Shown here: piece after piece, positions 47,881 to 57,395 of the stretch | Numbering within the stretch: the stretch's first letter is position 1 | How the letters are laid out: each line of letters begins with the position of its first letter | Origin: Shimia ponticola | GTDB taxonomy: Bacteria; Pseudomonadota; Alphaproteobacteria; Rhodobacterales; Rhodobacteraceae | Assembly: GCF_007995215.1 (NCBI RefSeq) | Contig: NZ_VCDK01000003.1 | Span: 1,054,001 to 1,118,000 of the forward strand | DNA: 64,000 bases | Reading direction: 5' to 3' | Position numbers and translations under genes: made by a program | The notes under the pieces: model-generated | The model's database searches: none | Told to the model about the DNA's origin: nothing | Seen by the model: only the letters and a program-made list of their open reading frames with translations

Positions 47881-49378
47881 TCTGATCGCTCAGCATCTGC
47901 CGCACCCGCGCCACGAGGTCCCGGCGGGGACACTCGACCTGACTGGGCCGCGCCTGCCATTCCTCGAGGCTCGCATCCTTGGCCAGTTCCGCCCCAAGGA
48001 TCAGGTCCTTGATCTGAATGACCCCACGCTCTTTCTCATCCCCGCCTTCGATGATCGCGATGGGCGACCGGCGCCGGTCGGCATATTTCATTTGATTGCC
48101 GAAGTTCTTGGGGTTCCCCAGATAAACCTCGGCCCGGATACCGTTGTTGCGCAGTTCCGCGACCATCGCCTGATAGTCGGCCATCCGGTCCCGATCCATG
48201 ACGGTCACGACCACAGGCCCCGCCGCCTCGCCCCCGATCCGCCCCTTGGCGCGCAGCGCAGCCAGCAGCCGGTCCACACCAATCGACACACCCGTCGCAG
48301 GCACTTCTTGCCCAGTAAACCGCTTCACCAGATCGTCATAGCGCCCACCTCCGGACACAGACCCAAATTGGCGCGGACGCCCTTTTTCGTCCTGCACTTC
48401 AAAGGTCAGCTCGGCCTCATAGACAGGCCCGGTGTAATACCCCAGCCCGCGCACGACAGACGGATCAATCTCGATCCGATCCGCAGAGTAACCACCAGCA
48501 TCCAGCAGCTCAGCAATCTGCTCAAGCTCGCTCACGCCTTGCCCGCCGATGACCGATGCACCAACCAACTCGCGCAACCGCGCGGTTGTCTCAGCGCCCG
48601 TCGCGCGCTTGGCCTCCATGAAGCCCAACACCACGGCAGCTTGGTCATCACTCAAACCAGCGCCTTTGGTGAAATCACCGCTCTCATCTTCGCGCCCTGC
48701 TCCGAGCAACGCACGCACACCGTCAACACCTAGCCGATCCAGCTTATCAATCGCTCGCAGCACGATCCCGCGCTCGGCATCCTTGTCGTCACCGCCGAGG
48801 CCCGCAACCTCCATCACGCCGTTCAAAACCTTGCGGTTGTTTACACGCACGATGTAATCGCCTCGCGGGATACCCACACGCTCCAACGTGTCCGACAGCA
48901 TTGCGCAAATCTCGGCATCGGCGCCCATCGACGCCGTCCCAACAGTATCTGCATCGCATTGATAAAACTGCCGGAACCGCCCCGGTCCGGGCTTTTCATT
49001 GCGCCAGACAGGCCCCATCGCGTAGCGACGGTACGGCGTCGGCAGGTCATTGCGATGTTGCGCGTAAACCCGCGCCAGTGGCGCCGTCATGTCATAGCGC
49101 AGCGCGACCCAATCGCCGTCGCCCGCGCCTGTTCCGGTGTCATCCTCCTGCCAGGCAAAGACGCCCTCATTCGGACGGTCCACATCCGGCAGGAATTTCC
49201 CCAGCGCCTCAACCGTTTCGATAGCGGACGTCTCAAGCGCCTCGAACCCATAGAGATGATACACCTCGGCAATCGTCTTCAGCATGTCGGCGCGCTCGGT
49301 CACTTCGGCGCCAAAGTAATCGCGGAATCCCTTGGGCGTGATCGCCTTGGGCCGCGGCTGTTTCTTGACTTTCGCCAT
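47873..49378 (-). CDS. hisS: histidyl-tRNA synthetase
   Basis: 501-residue class II synthetase. Visible are [14 protein letters not shown] near the start, the adenylate-site [15 protein letters not shown], motif 2 ([23 protein letters not shown]), [11 protein letters not shown] and motif 3 with GGRYDDL, then a C-terminal anticodon-binding domain ([18 protein letters not shown]). It is longer than the E. coli enzyme, as I would expect for this family. The ATG at 49378 follows AAGGAG; longer in-frame reading is Cys/Arg-rich and discarded. Confidence 0.97.
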   Translation of the reverse strand: MAKVKKQPRPKAITPKGFRDYFGAEVTERADMLKTIAEVYHLYGFEALETSAIETVEALGKFLPDVDRPNEGVFAWQEDDTGTGAGDGDWVALRYDMTAPLARVYAQHRNDLPTPYRRYAMGPVWRNEKPGPGRFRQFYQCDADTVGTASMGADAEICAMLSDTLERVGIPRGDYIVRVNNRKVLNGVMEVAGLGGDDKDAERGIVLRAIDKLDRLGVDGVRALLGAGREDESGDFTKGAGLSDDQAAVVLGFMEAKRATGAETTARLRELVGASVIGGQGVSELEQIAELLDAGGYSADRIEIDPSVVRGLGYYTGPVYEAELTFEVQDEKGRPRQFGSVSGGGRYDDLVKRFTGQEVPATGVSIGVDRLLAALRAKGRIGGEAAGPVVVTVMDRDRMADYQAMVAELRNNGIRAEVYLGNPKNFGNQMKYADRRRSPIAIIEGGDEKERGVIQIKDLILGAELAKDASLEEWQARPSQVECPRRDLVARVRQMLSDQNG

Positions 49379-49473
49379 GGCTGGTCTCCTTGTGCAGCGC
49401 GGCTCTAACAAGGGCCGCGCGATGCAACAAGACCACATGGCCAAGTGGTCCACCATTGTGGTAGCCCGGCAGC

Positions 49474-49662
49474 ATGAACGCCCTCGAAGAAAAACTCGCG
49501 CATCTTGAAAAAACGGTCGATGACCTGTCGGACATTGTGGCTCGTCAGGACAAGGATATTCGCATCCTTCAGGCCCGCGTTGCATTCCTTATGGAACGCG
49601 AAGCCAGCCGCGAAGGAGAAGGGGCCGAAATCGTCGGTGACGAACGCCCGCCGCATTACTAG
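49474..49662 (+). CDS. slyX: SlyX family protein
   Basis: 62 residues, an acidic heptad-repeat helix ([33 protein letters not shown]-type, about 4-38) typical of SlyX, ending in the family's P-P-H-Y signature. SlyX forms a short coiled coil of unknown role. No strong ribosome site is visible before the ATG. A type B repeat follows the stop directly. Confidence 0.87.
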   Translation: MNALEEKLAHLEKTVDDLSDIVARQDKDIRILQARVAFLMEREASREGEGAEIVGDERPPHY

Positions 49663-49666
49663 GCCA

Positions 49667-49723
49667 ATCTTCTTGCTTAAAAAACTTCGGGGGAGGCGCG
49701 CAAGCGCCGGGGGCAGAGCCCCC
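49667..49723 (+). repeat. dispersed double-hairpin repeat, type B, intergenic
   Basis: Core AAAAAACTTCGGGGGAGG, then two stems: GGCGC/GCGCC and GGGGGC/GCCCCC (49709-49714 with 49718-49723). The order and spacing parallel the copy inside xdhA. It lies between the slyX and lipoprotein stops, where it may also end transcription. Confidence 0.7.
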
Positions 49724-49730
49724 AACCGCC

Positions 49731-50939
49731 TCAGTCGCCCTTGAGGTCCTTGGCCACGACGCGCCCGTCGTGGATCAAGAGATCCGCCCAGCGCGGATTG
49801 GTTCCAAAGCGTTCATAGACGGACACGAAGACCGTCGATTTTTCAAAGCGGTTGAACCGGCGCTCAGCGCAGGTCGATCCGACCGGGGCCTGACATAACC
49901 GCGCGCGCAGCGCTTCGTATTCACGATCCGTCCGGGTCATTTCGATATGCTTGTGCGAACGCTGGTAGCGCGTTGCTTCGTGACCGCCCGGCGCGCCGAA
50001 CAGGGCCAGCGCCGCTGTGAATTGGCGGGCACATCCATCCTTAAAACCGGTGATGTAATGCGTGCGCAGGGACAAGGTGCCCGGCGCGCTGTCATAGATC
50101 CGGTAGCGCGGGCTGCGTTCGGGATAAGAGGCCACTTGCTCTCCCATCAGCGCGGGTTTGACACCACAGATCGTGGCCAAAGCGCCGTAAGGCAGCTTGG
50201 TGCCAAAGGCGACCGTGTCCTGACCCGGTCCCGGTTCGCTTGGGCCACCGCCGCGCCGCAACGCGCCAAGCAATGTGGTTCGACGTGCAGCCACGCGGGT
50301 TTCTGCCGGGGCCTCTTTTACCGCCTTGGGCGCAATCAGGCTGGCGGTTGCGACTGCCGCCACTTGCGTCACTTCAGGCTCTGCGTCGACTTTGTCGGCG
50401 GCACCGCCACGCAGCCGCGCAAAGAGCCCGCGCGTTCTGTCGACGGCCTTGGCTTCGGCGACCAGTTGTGCTGCGTCCGTATCGACGCTGGCCTCTGGCG
50501 CATCCGCCTGTGCTGTCTCGACCGTTTCTTCCTCAGTCTCGACACCGTCTTCGGCCTCTGCAATCGCGACCGTATTTGCTTCGCCATCTGGCTCGGTGAC
50601 GGCCTCTGCCTTTTCCGGATCAACGGCGGAGCGACCAAAGGGCAAAAGCCGCGCAAGACCGCGGCGGCCGGATCGTTCCTCCGCCTCGGTTTCCCCAGCG
50701 TTGGCCGGTTCTGTCGTCTCGGCCTCAGAACTGCCTTCCTCCGATTGTTCGGGCCGCGCCTGTGCCAGAAGGTCACTCAAGAGCCCCGCGTCTTCGGTCT
50801 GTGGGACGGCCATTGCTTCGACCGTGGGGACCGCATCAGGGTCGATTGTCGTCTCGGACACGCGTTCAATGCCGGCGTTCGGGCGCAGACACCCCGCCAG
50901 CACGACGACAGCCACGAAAAGGACACTTGATCGGATCAA
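49731..50939 (-). CDS. lipoprotein with acidic low-complexity linker
   Basis: 402 residues with a lipoprotein signal (VLFVAVVVLAGC, lipid Cys17). Residues 20-230 are Ala/Glu/Thr-rich low-complexity sequence. The last 160 residues (TKLPYGALATICGVKPALM and onward, with several cysteines) form a compact domain that includes YQRSHKHIEMTRTDREYEALRARLCQ. I do not recognise the family, although this C-terminal domain looks conserved. The TTG start overlaps the dnaE stop (TTGA), so it is read as part of the dnaE transcript. Confidence 0.72.
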   Translation of the reverse strand: MIRSSVLFVAVVVLAGCLRPNAGIERVSETTIDPDAVPTVEAMAVPQTEDAGLLSDLLAQARPEQSEEGSSEAETTEPANAGETEAEERSGRRGLARLLPFGRSAVDPEKAEAVTEPDGEANTVAIAEAEDGVETEEETVETAQADAPEASVDTDAAQLVAEAKAVDRTRGLFARLRGGAADKVDAEPEVTQVAAVATASLIAPKAVKEAPAETRVAARRTTLLGALRRGGGPSEPGPGQDTVAFGTKLPYGALATICGVKPALMGEQVASYPERSPRYRIYDSAPGTLSLRTHYITGFKDGCARQFTAALALFGAPGGHEATRYQRSHKHIEMTRTDREYEALRARLCQAPVGSTCAERRFNRFEKSTVFVSVYERFGTNPRWADLLIHDGRVVAKDLKGD

Positions 50940-53900
50940 AGCTCTTCCACCTGTAGAACCCCGGTCAGGCTCTTTAACGCGGATTTGATCTGAGGGGAAA
51001 CGGGGAAGCCATCACCAGCCTCGATCTCGACCTCACCCGGCAAACCTTCGCCCATCAAGCAAAACTGGATCGGTCCTTTCGCCGCGCCTTTTGCCTTGTC
51101 GCCAAGGTCGGCCAGAACGGTCGCCACCGACGGCACGGCACCGATATCGTCGACATAGATGCGCAGCCCCGTAGCACCGCCTTGTGCCACAGCCCCATCA
51201 ATTGGCGCGACCGAGCGACCGAGCAATTTCAGTTGGTCAGATTCAAGATTGGCCTCGACCGTGAACACAACCTTCGATCCGGTCTCAAGATATTCGCGCC
51301 CTTTTTCCAGCGCCTCTGAGAACACGGTGACCTCATAGGCCCCGCTTGGATCGGACAGCTGCACAAAGGCAAACCTGTTGCCCCGCGCCGATTTCCGTTC
51401 TTGCCGCCCGGTCACGACACCTGCCAGCTTTGCAATCATCGCCTCACGACCTTGGATATCGCGTTCCAGCGACTCCAGGGTGTGGAATGGCACGCCGGCA
51501 CCAGCCGCCCGTTTGAGCGGGGCCATGTAATCATCGAGCGGATGGCCAGACAGGTAGAAGCCCACAGCCGCGAACTCTTCTGAAAGGCGTTCTGCAGGTA
51601 GCCAATCCTCAACCGGTGCCAAACGTGGCTCTGGCAGGTCATCGCCGGCTTCGCCAAAGAGCGAAACCTGATTTGACGCGCGTTGTTCGTGTATTGCCGC
51701 AGAATACGCCACAAGTGCATCAAGGCTGTTGAAAACCCGCCGTCGATTGCGGTCCAGTTCGTCGAACGCACCTGCGCGCGCCAGCATCTCAAGCGGGCGC
51801 TTGCCAACCCGCTTCAGGTCAACGCGGCGGGCAAAGTCGAACAAGTTGACAAAGGGCTTGTCCCCACGCCCGCCCACCACAAGCCTCATGGCTTCGACAC
51901 CGACGTTCTTCAGCGCACCAAGCGCATAGACCAGCTTGCCATCATGCACGTCAAACGTGGCCTCGGAGCGATTCACGCAAGGCGGAATATAGGGCAGGCT
52001 CAGCCCCTTCTTCGCCTCTTGGAAGTAGATCGCAAGCTTGTCGGTCAGGTGCAGATCGCAGTTCATGACCCCCGCCATGAATTCGACCGGATGGTTCGCT
52101 TTCAGCCACGCCGTTTGGTAGCTGACAACTGCATAGGCCGCTGCGTGGGATTTGTTGAAACCATAGTTCGCGAACTTATCCAGAAGGTCCCACGTTTCCT
52201 TGGCCGTTTTCTCATCGACGCCGTTTTCAGCCGCCCCTTTCAGGAACTTCGGCTTTTCGGCGTCCATCGCCTCTTGGATTTTCTTACCCATCGCGCGGCG
52301 CAAAAGGTCAGCACCGCCAAGAGAATACCCCGCCATTTGACGGGCAATTTCCATCACCTGTTCCTGATAGACAATGATGCCCTGCGTCTCGTCCAGAATG
52401 TGATCGACCGATGGGTGCAGCAGGTCGCGTTCGCTGAGTCCGTTCTTAACCTCACAATACTTCGGAATGTTCTCCATCGGGCCGGGCCGATACAGCGCCA
52501 CAAGTGCCACGATGTCCTCAATACAGGTCGGCTTCATGCGCTTGAGCGCATCAATCATGCCGCTGGATTCCACCTGGAACACGGCAACAGTTTTGCCTGC
52601 GGAATAGAGCTTGTAGCTCGCCTCATCATCCAGCGGGATCGCGTTGATCTGGTTAACCGTGCCGGGTTCTGGCTGATATAGTTCCGTCCCATCCGCCGCG
52701 ATGTGTATGTCGCGCCCGGATTTCAGGATCAGCTTCATCGCGTTTTCGATAACCGTCAGCGTCTTCAGACCCAGAAAGTCGAACTTCACCAGCCCCGCCT
52801 GTTCGACCCATTTCATGTTGAACTGTGTCGCCGGCATGTCGGACCGAGGGTCCTGATAGAGCGGCACAAGCGCATCAAGCGGACGGTCCCCGATCACAAC
52901 ACCCGCTGCGTGGGTGGACGCGTTCCGCAGCAGCCCCTCGACCTGTTGGCCATAGGTTAGCAAACGGTCGACGACCTCTTCGTTTTTGGCCTCTTCCCGT
53001 AGACGCGGCTCATCGGCCAGCGCCTTTTCGATGCTGACGGGTTTCACACCCTCAACCGGGATCATCTTGGACAGACGATCCACCTGCCCATAGGGCATCT
53101 GCAACACCCGTCCGACGTCTCGCACGGCGGCCTTCGACAAAAGCGCACCAAAGGTGATGATCTGCCCAACCTTGTCGCGGCCATATTTCTCTTGCACGTA
53201 TCGGATGACTTCCTCGCGCCGGTCCATGCAGAAGTCGATGTCAAAGTCCGGCATCGACACCCGTTCCGGGTTCAGGAAGCGTTCAAAAAGAAGGCCGTAG
53301 CGCAGCGGATCAAGGTCGGTGATCGTCAACGCATAGGCCACTAACGACCCTGCACCAGACCCCCGGCCCGGCCCCACCGGAATGCCCTGCTCTTTTGTCC
53401 ACGCAATAAAGTCCGCAACGATCAGGAAGTAACCGGGGAAGCCCATCCCCTCGATGATGTCCAACTCGAAATCGAGCCGTTTCTGGTATTCCTCGACGCT
53501 CACCGCATGTGGGATCACCGCCAACCGGGCTTGCAGCCCTTCGTTCGATTGGCGGCGCAGTTCCGCGACCTCATCGTCGGCAAACTTGGGTAGGATCGGG
53601 TCGCGCTTGTAAGCCTTGAACGCGCAACGCTGCGCGATCTCGACGGTGTTTTCAATCGCCTCCGGAATGTCGGCAAAGAGCGTCGCCATTTCTTCGGGCG
53701 TTTTCAGGTAGTGCTGCGCCGTCAACTTCCGTCGGGGTTCTTGCTGATCAACATAGGCCCCTTCCGCGATGCAGATCAGCGCATCGTGTGCCTCATACAT
53801 GTCCGGCTTAGGGAAATAGACGTCATTCGTGGCAACCAAAGGCAACCCCTTGGCATAGGCCATCTCGACCGTCGGACGCTCGGTAAGGCGCTCGGCTTCC

Positions 53901-54448
53901 GGCTGACCGCTTTCACCCGGATGCCGCTGCAATTCGACATACAACCTGTCACCATAAATCGACGCCAGCCGATCCAGGAACGCTTCTGCCTTCGGCCGCT
54001 GACCGGCCTGTAGCAGCTTGCCCAAGGCACCATCCGGTCCACCGGTCAGACAGATCACATCGTCTGCATTCGCGGCCAGTTCATCCACAGTCACCTGCGG
54101 CAGCTGCCCGCCTTTGTCGACATACAGACAGGTGTTCAGCCGCATCAGGCATTCATACCCGGCCTCGCTTTGCGCCAACAGAACGAGAGGCGCAGGATCA
54201 CGTGGTTTCTCGCCCGGCTGCGCGGGATCATAGGCCACATCCACCTGACAGCCGATGATCGGCTGCACCCCGGCCTTGGATGCTCCTTCCGAGAATTCCA
54301 GCGCCGCGAACATGTTGTTGGTATCCGTCAACGCCACCGCAGGCATGCCAAGACCGGCAATCATGCCGGGCAATTTCTTCATCCGCATCGCGCCCTCAAG
54401 CAGCGAATACTCAGAATGCAGTCGGAGATGTATGAATCGGGTCGCCAT
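50936..54448 (-). CDS. dnaE: DNA polymerase III subunit alpha
   Basis: 1170-residue replicative polymerase of the DnaE1 type. The N-terminal PHP domain opens FIHLRLHSEYSLLEGAM. The catalytic palm holds PDFDIDFCMDRR near residue 400. KSHAAAYAVVSYQTAWLKANHP belongs to the fingers. The C-terminal part has the helix-hairpin-helix and the OB-fold region (GVVTGRQERKSARGNRFAFVQLSD) that binds single-stranded DNA. Full length. The downstream lipoprotein overlaps by four bases. Confidence 0.98.
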   Translation of the reverse strand: MATRFIHLRLHSEYSLLEGAMRMKKLPGMIAGLGMPAVALTDTNNMFAALEFSEGASKAGVQPIIGCQVDVAYDPAQPGEKPRDPAPLVLLAQSEAGYECLMRLNTCLYVDKGGQLPQVTVDELAANADDVICLTGGPDGALGKLLQAGQRPKAEAFLDRLASIYGDRLYVELQRHPGESGQPEAERLTERPTVEMAYAKGLPLVATNDVYFPKPDMYEAHDALICIAEGAYVDQQEPRRKLTAQHYLKTPEEMATLFADIPEAIENTVEIAQRCAFKAYKRDPILPKFADDEVAELRRQSNEGLQARLAVIPHAVSVEEYQKRLDFELDIIEGMGFPGYFLIVADFIAWTKEQGIPVGPGRGSGAGSLVAYALTITDLDPLRYGLLFERFLNPERVSMPDFDIDFCMDRREEVIRYVQEKYGRDKVGQIITFGALLSKAAVRDVGRVLQMPYGQVDRLSKMIPVEGVKPVSIEKALADEPRLREEAKNEEVVDRLLTYGQQVEGLLRNASTHAAGVVIGDRPLDALVPLYQDPRSDMPATQFNMKWVEQAGLVKFDFLGLKTLTVIENAMKLILKSGRDIHIAADGTELYQPEPGTVNQINAIPLDDEASYKLYSAGKTVAVFQVESSGMIDALKRMKPTCIEDIVALVALYRPGPMENIPKYCEVKNGLSERDLLHPSVDHILDETQGIIVYQEQVMEIARQMAGYSLGGADLLRRAMGKKIQEAMDAEKPKFLKGAAENGVDEKTAKETWDLLDKFANYGFNKSHAAAYAVVSYQTAWLKANHPVEFMAGVMNCDLHLTDKLAIYFQEAKKGLSLPYIPPCVNRSEATFDVHDGKLVYALGALKNVGVEAMRLVVGGRGDKPFVNLFDFARRVDLKRVGKRPLEMLARAGAFDELDRNRRRVFNSLDALVAYSAAIHEQRASNQVSLFGEAGDDLPEPRLAPVEDWLPAERLSEEFAAVGFYLSGHPLDDYMAPLKRAAGAGVPFHTLESLERDIQGREAMIAKLAGVVTGRQERKSARGNRFAFVQLSDPSGAYEVTVFSEALEKGREYLETGSKVVFTVEANLESDQLKLLGRSVAPIDGAVAQGGATGLRIYVDDIGAVPSVATVLADLGDKAKGAAKGPIQFCLMGEGLPGEVEIEAGDGFPVSPQIKSALKSLTGVLQVEEL

Positions 54449-54492
54449 GGTGGCACCCTATCTGGTGGTTCTGCGGGGTCCAACCGCCAGAA

Positions 54493-54549
54493 TACTTAGC
54501 CGATGGGAAAACTATATTGACTCAAGTCTCGCATTATCATTACTTAGCC
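54493..54549 (+). promoter_or_regulatory. direct repeat TACTTAGCC before the arsR-type gene
   Basis: The nine bases TACTTAGCC occur at 54493-54501 and again at 54541-54549, 48 bp apart and ending 2 bp before the ATG at 54552. The stretch between contains TTGACT and AT-rich sequence. It may be an operator or promoter region of the regulator; weak evidence. Confidence 0.3.
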
Positions 54550-54551
54550 AC

Positions 54552-54887
54552 ATGACTAACCAACTCGACACCTTTTTCGCGGCACTTGCTGATCCGACGC
54601 GCCGGGCGGTTATTGAACGCCTGACCGAAGGCTCAGCACCTGTGTCGGAGCTTCACGCGCCTCATGACATGGCGCTACCGACCTTCATGAAACACCTCAG
54701 CAAGCTTGAGGCGGCAGGGCTTGTCAGAAGCGAGAAAAAGGGACGCGTGCGCACGGTCCATATCGAAGCCGCACCGCTGGCCGCCGCAGAGGATTGGCTG
54801 AACAAACAGCGCAAGCTGTGGGAGGGACGCCTGGACCGCCTCGAACGGCTTGCCCTGCAAATCGAAAACAAGCGCGACACGACCTGA
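54552..54887 (+). CDS. ArsR/SmtB-family transcriptional regulator
   Basis: 111 residues. The winged helix-turn-helix is clear: ALADPTRRAVIERL at 11-24, then PVSELHAPHDMALPTFMKHLSKLEAAGLVRSEKKGR through the recognition helix and wing. No metal-binding cysteines are present, so it is not a metal sensor. It fits the group linked to SRPBCC/AHSA1 genes, and two such genes follow directly. It probably controls that set. A direct repeat TACTTAGCC brackets the promoter region. Confidence 0.9.
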   Translation: MTNQLDTFFAALADPTRRAVIERLTEGSAPVSELHAPHDMALPTFMKHLSKLEAAGLVRSEKKGRVRTVHIEAAPLAAAEDWLNKQRKLWEGRLDRLERLALQIENKRDTT

Positions 54888-54954
54888 CAGCGCCTGAAAT
54901 CACTTGGCGGGCTGTCAGGGCGCGCCCTAAGATCAAATAGAAAGGACCCATTTC

Positions 54955-55407
54955 ATGGAAACGGATAGTCTGACCTTCACCCGCGTCATCGCGGCCCCAC
55001 CTGCACGCGTTTTTGAGCTTTATACAGACAGCGACGCGCGCCAGATCTGGAATTCGCCGGGTGAGGACTTCACCACCACGGTGACACACCCGGCTCAAAC
55101 CGCCCCCGGCGTGCGAGAGACCGCGCTTGTGACTGCGGAAAACGAACCCGACACCGTGGTTCACACCGATTGGACAACGGTCACGCCTGATGCGGTTGCC
55201 TATGCCGAAACGCTTGAAGTCGAAGGCGCGCCGCTGGCTGCCTCCTTCACCTGTGCAACCTTTGAGGATGCAGACGGTGGTACGCGGCTGACGCTTGAGA
55301 TCGCGCTGACCAGCTTTGCGGGTCCCGAAATGCTTGAGGGCTACAAGATGGGATGTACAGCGGCCTTCGATGCGCTTGTCGCCGCGGCCGCGGGCGCAAA
55401 TGCATGA
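54955..55407 (+). CDS. SRPBCC/AHSA1-domain protein, copy 1
   Basis: 150 residues of the START/Bet v 1-like SRPBCC fold: DSLTFTRVIAAPPARVFELYTDSDARQIWNS at the start and LTSFAGPEMLEGYKMGCTAAFDAL in the C-terminal helix. These domains bind hydrophobic ligands or act as Hsp90-activator-like modules. AAAGGA precedes the ATG. Follows the ArsR-type gene by 67 bp and overlaps the next gene by four bases. Confidence 0.85.
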   Translation: METDSLTFTRVIAAPPARVFELYTDSDARQIWNSPGEDFTTTVTHPAQTAPGVRETALVTAENEPDTVVHTDWTTVTPDAVAYAETLEVEGAPLAASFTCATFEDADGGTRLTLEIALTSFAGPEMLEGYKMGCTAAFDALVAAAAGANA

Positions 55408-55877
55408 CCCACGCACTGACGCTGACACGAGAGTTTGACGCAGGCCCTGCTTCGGTCTGGCGTTGCATGACCGAGGCTGATCTTCTGGCGCAGTGGTTCG
55501 CGCCGGAGCCGGTGACGTGCACGAAGGCCGTCATCGACCCGACGCCGGGCGGCACGTTCCACGTTGTCATGCATGTCCCCGAGATGGGCGAAATGGACGG
55601 CGGCGCAGGCTGCGTGCTGGTGGCAGAAGATCAGCGTCGCATGGTCTGGACCTCGGCCCTTGGCCCTGGCTTTGCGCCGAACGACCCGCCGGACGAGGGC
55701 GCGTTCCACTTCACAGCGATCATGACACTTGAGGCTTTGACGGATGGTGGCACGCGCTACACGGCCACCGCGCTGCACGCCGACGCCGCCGGGAAAGAAG
55801 CGCATGAAGCCATGGGCTTTCACGACGGTTGGGGCACAACTGCTGATCAATTGGGCAGGCTCGCAGCGTCGATCTGA
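55404..55877 (+). CDS. SRPBCC/AHSA1-domain protein, copy 2
   Basis: 157 residues. LTLTREFDAGPASVWRCMTEADLLAQWFAP at 5-34 is the AHSA1 signature; GGTFHVVMHVPE and the C-terminal GFHDGWGTTADQLGRLA helix complete the fold. It shares the domain with the preceding gene but is clearly diverged. The ATG overlaps the upstream stop (ATGA), so the two are made together, probably under the ArsR-type regulator. Confidence 0.87.
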   Translation: MTHALTLTREFDAGPASVWRCMTEADLLAQWFAPEPVTCTKAVIDPTPGGTFHVVMHVPEMGEMDGGAGCVLVAEDQRRMVWTSALGPGFAPNDPPDEGAFHFTAIMTLEALTDGGTRYTATALHADAAGKEAHEAMGFHDGWGTTADQLGRLAASI

Positions 55878-55997
55878 TCAAGGCGCGCGACCCTCTTGCA
55901 TTTTTGTCCTGCGCGCGCTGTCATGCAGGTCAGCACGAGGGTCTACGCCGCATCGGCCCCGTTGCCCTGCCACATGGTATCGCGGCTTATAGAGCAT

Positions 55998-57395
55998 ATG
56001 GACATCACCTTCCGCCTAAACGGCGAAGACGTCACACTGCACGACCCACATCCGACAACGACCCTGCTGGATTGGCTGCGCGAAGAGCGTGGCCTGACCG
56101 GCACCAAAGAAGGCTGCAACGAAGGCGATTGCGGGGCCTGCACGGTCATGGTCACGGATGACGGCGGTGCGAAATCCCTGAACGCCTGCATCCTTTTCCT
56201 GCCGCAACTGCAGGGCAAAGCCGTCCGCACGGTCGAAGGCATCGCCGCGCCAGACGGCACGCTGCACCCCGTGCAACAAACCATGATTGACCTGCACGGC
56301 TCGCAATGCGGTTTCTGCACACCGGGCTTCATCGTCTCAATGGCGACAGATCACCTGAACGGCTCTTCGGATCATGACACGACACTCGCCGGAAACCTCT
56401 GCCGCTGCACCGGCTACGCGCCCATCATCCGCGCCGCCAAGGCTGCAGAATCCGCGCCCGTCCCCGATCACATGCGCGACACCCCTCCTTCATCTTTCCC
56501 CAAAAACTCTGGGGGGGAGGAGGCAGCGCCTCCGGCGGGGGCAAAGCCCCCATTTGCGGCACCCAAAACAAGCGATGCTTTGGCCGAGTGGTGCGAGGCG
56601 CACCCGGATGGGACCCTGATCGCGGGGGCCACAGATGTGGGCCTGTGGGTCACCAAACACTTCACTGACCTCGGGCCTGTCGCGTTTCTGAACCAATGTG
56701 CCGACTTGCAACAAGTGACCGAGACAGAGAGCGAAATCACCCTTGGCGCGGGCGTTTCGATCACCCGTGCATCAGACGCCCTGAGCCCGCATTTTGCAGC
56801 GCTGAAACCGCTCTTTGATCGATATGGCTCCACACAGGTGCGAAACGCCGCCACCATCGGCGGCAACATCGCAAACGGATCCCCCATCGGAGACAGCCCA
56901 CCGCCTCTGATCGCACTGGGGGCCACACTGCACCTGCGCAAGGGCAATGCGCGGCGTATATTGCCGCTCGAAGAGTTCTTCATCGACTACGGCAAACAGG
57001 ACCGCGCACCGGGCGAGTTCGTCGAGGCCGTCACAATACCGAAACAACCTGACACACTTCACGTCTTCAAGCTTTCCAAACGCGTCGATCAGGACATCTC
57101 TGCCGTTTGCGGTGCTTTCAACCTCGTAATCGAGAACGGCCTTGTTGCGTCAGCCCGGATCGCATTTGGCGGCATGGCTGGCACCCCGAAGCGTGCGGCA
57201 GCCGTAGAAGCCGCGCTGACCGGGCAGCTGTGGAGCGAAGCCACGATTAAGGCCGCAATCCCGGCATTCGCAGAAGACTTCACCCCGCTGTCCGACATGC
57301 GCGCCAGCGCAGAGTACCGTTTGAAAGCCGCACAAAACATGCTCTGGCGGGCATTCCATGAAGGCCTTGTTGATGTGCTGGAGGTGCGCGCATGA
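55998..57395 (+). CDS. xdhA: xanthine dehydrogenase small subunit XdhA
   Basis: 465 residues holding two 2Fe-2S clusters and FAD. Cluster I: Cys40, Cys45, Cys48 (CNEGDCGAC), Cys64. Cluster II: Cys104, Cys107 (CGFC), Cys135 and Cys137 (CRC). The FAD domain starts near 195 ([28 protein letters not shown]). Residues 161-190 are an insert encoded by a double-hairpin repeat, located in the linker between iron-sulfur and FAD domains. The ATG at 55998 fits the family; longer starts are unlikely. It overlaps xdhB by ATGA. Confidence 0.94.
   Translation: MDITFRLNGEDVTLHDPHPTTTLLDWLREERGLTGTKEGCNEGDCGACTVMVTDDGGAKSLNACILFLPQLQGKAVRTVEGIAAPDGTLHPVQQTMIDLHGSQCGFCTPGFIVSMATDHLNGSSDHDTTLAGNLCRCTGYAPIIRAAKAAESAPVPDHMRDTPPSSFPKNSGGEEAAPPAGAKPPFAAPKTSDALAEWCEAHPDGTLIAGATDVGLWVTKHFTDLGPVAFLNQCADLQQVTETESEITLGAGVSITRASDALSPHFAALKPLFDRYGSTQVRNAATIGGNIANGSPIGDSPPPLIALGATLHLRKGNARRILPLEEFFIDYGKQDRAPGEFVEAVTIPKQPDTLHVFKLSKRVDQDISAVCGAFNLVIENGLVASARIAFGGMAGTPKRAAAVEAALTGQLWSEATIKAAIPAFAEDFTPLSDMRASAEYRLKAAQNMLWRAFHEGLVDVLEVRA
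56488..56551 (+). repeat. double-hairpin repeat inserted in frame in xdhA, type B
   Basis: Head CTTCATCTTTCC (56488-56499), then AAAAACTC, a GGAGGC/GCCTCC stem and a GGGGGC/GCCCCC stem (the latter ending at 56551). It is translated as Pro/Gly/Ala-rich residues between the cluster II region and the FAD domain. The head matches that of the copy in xdhB, which lies in the opposite orientation. Confidence 0.75.
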
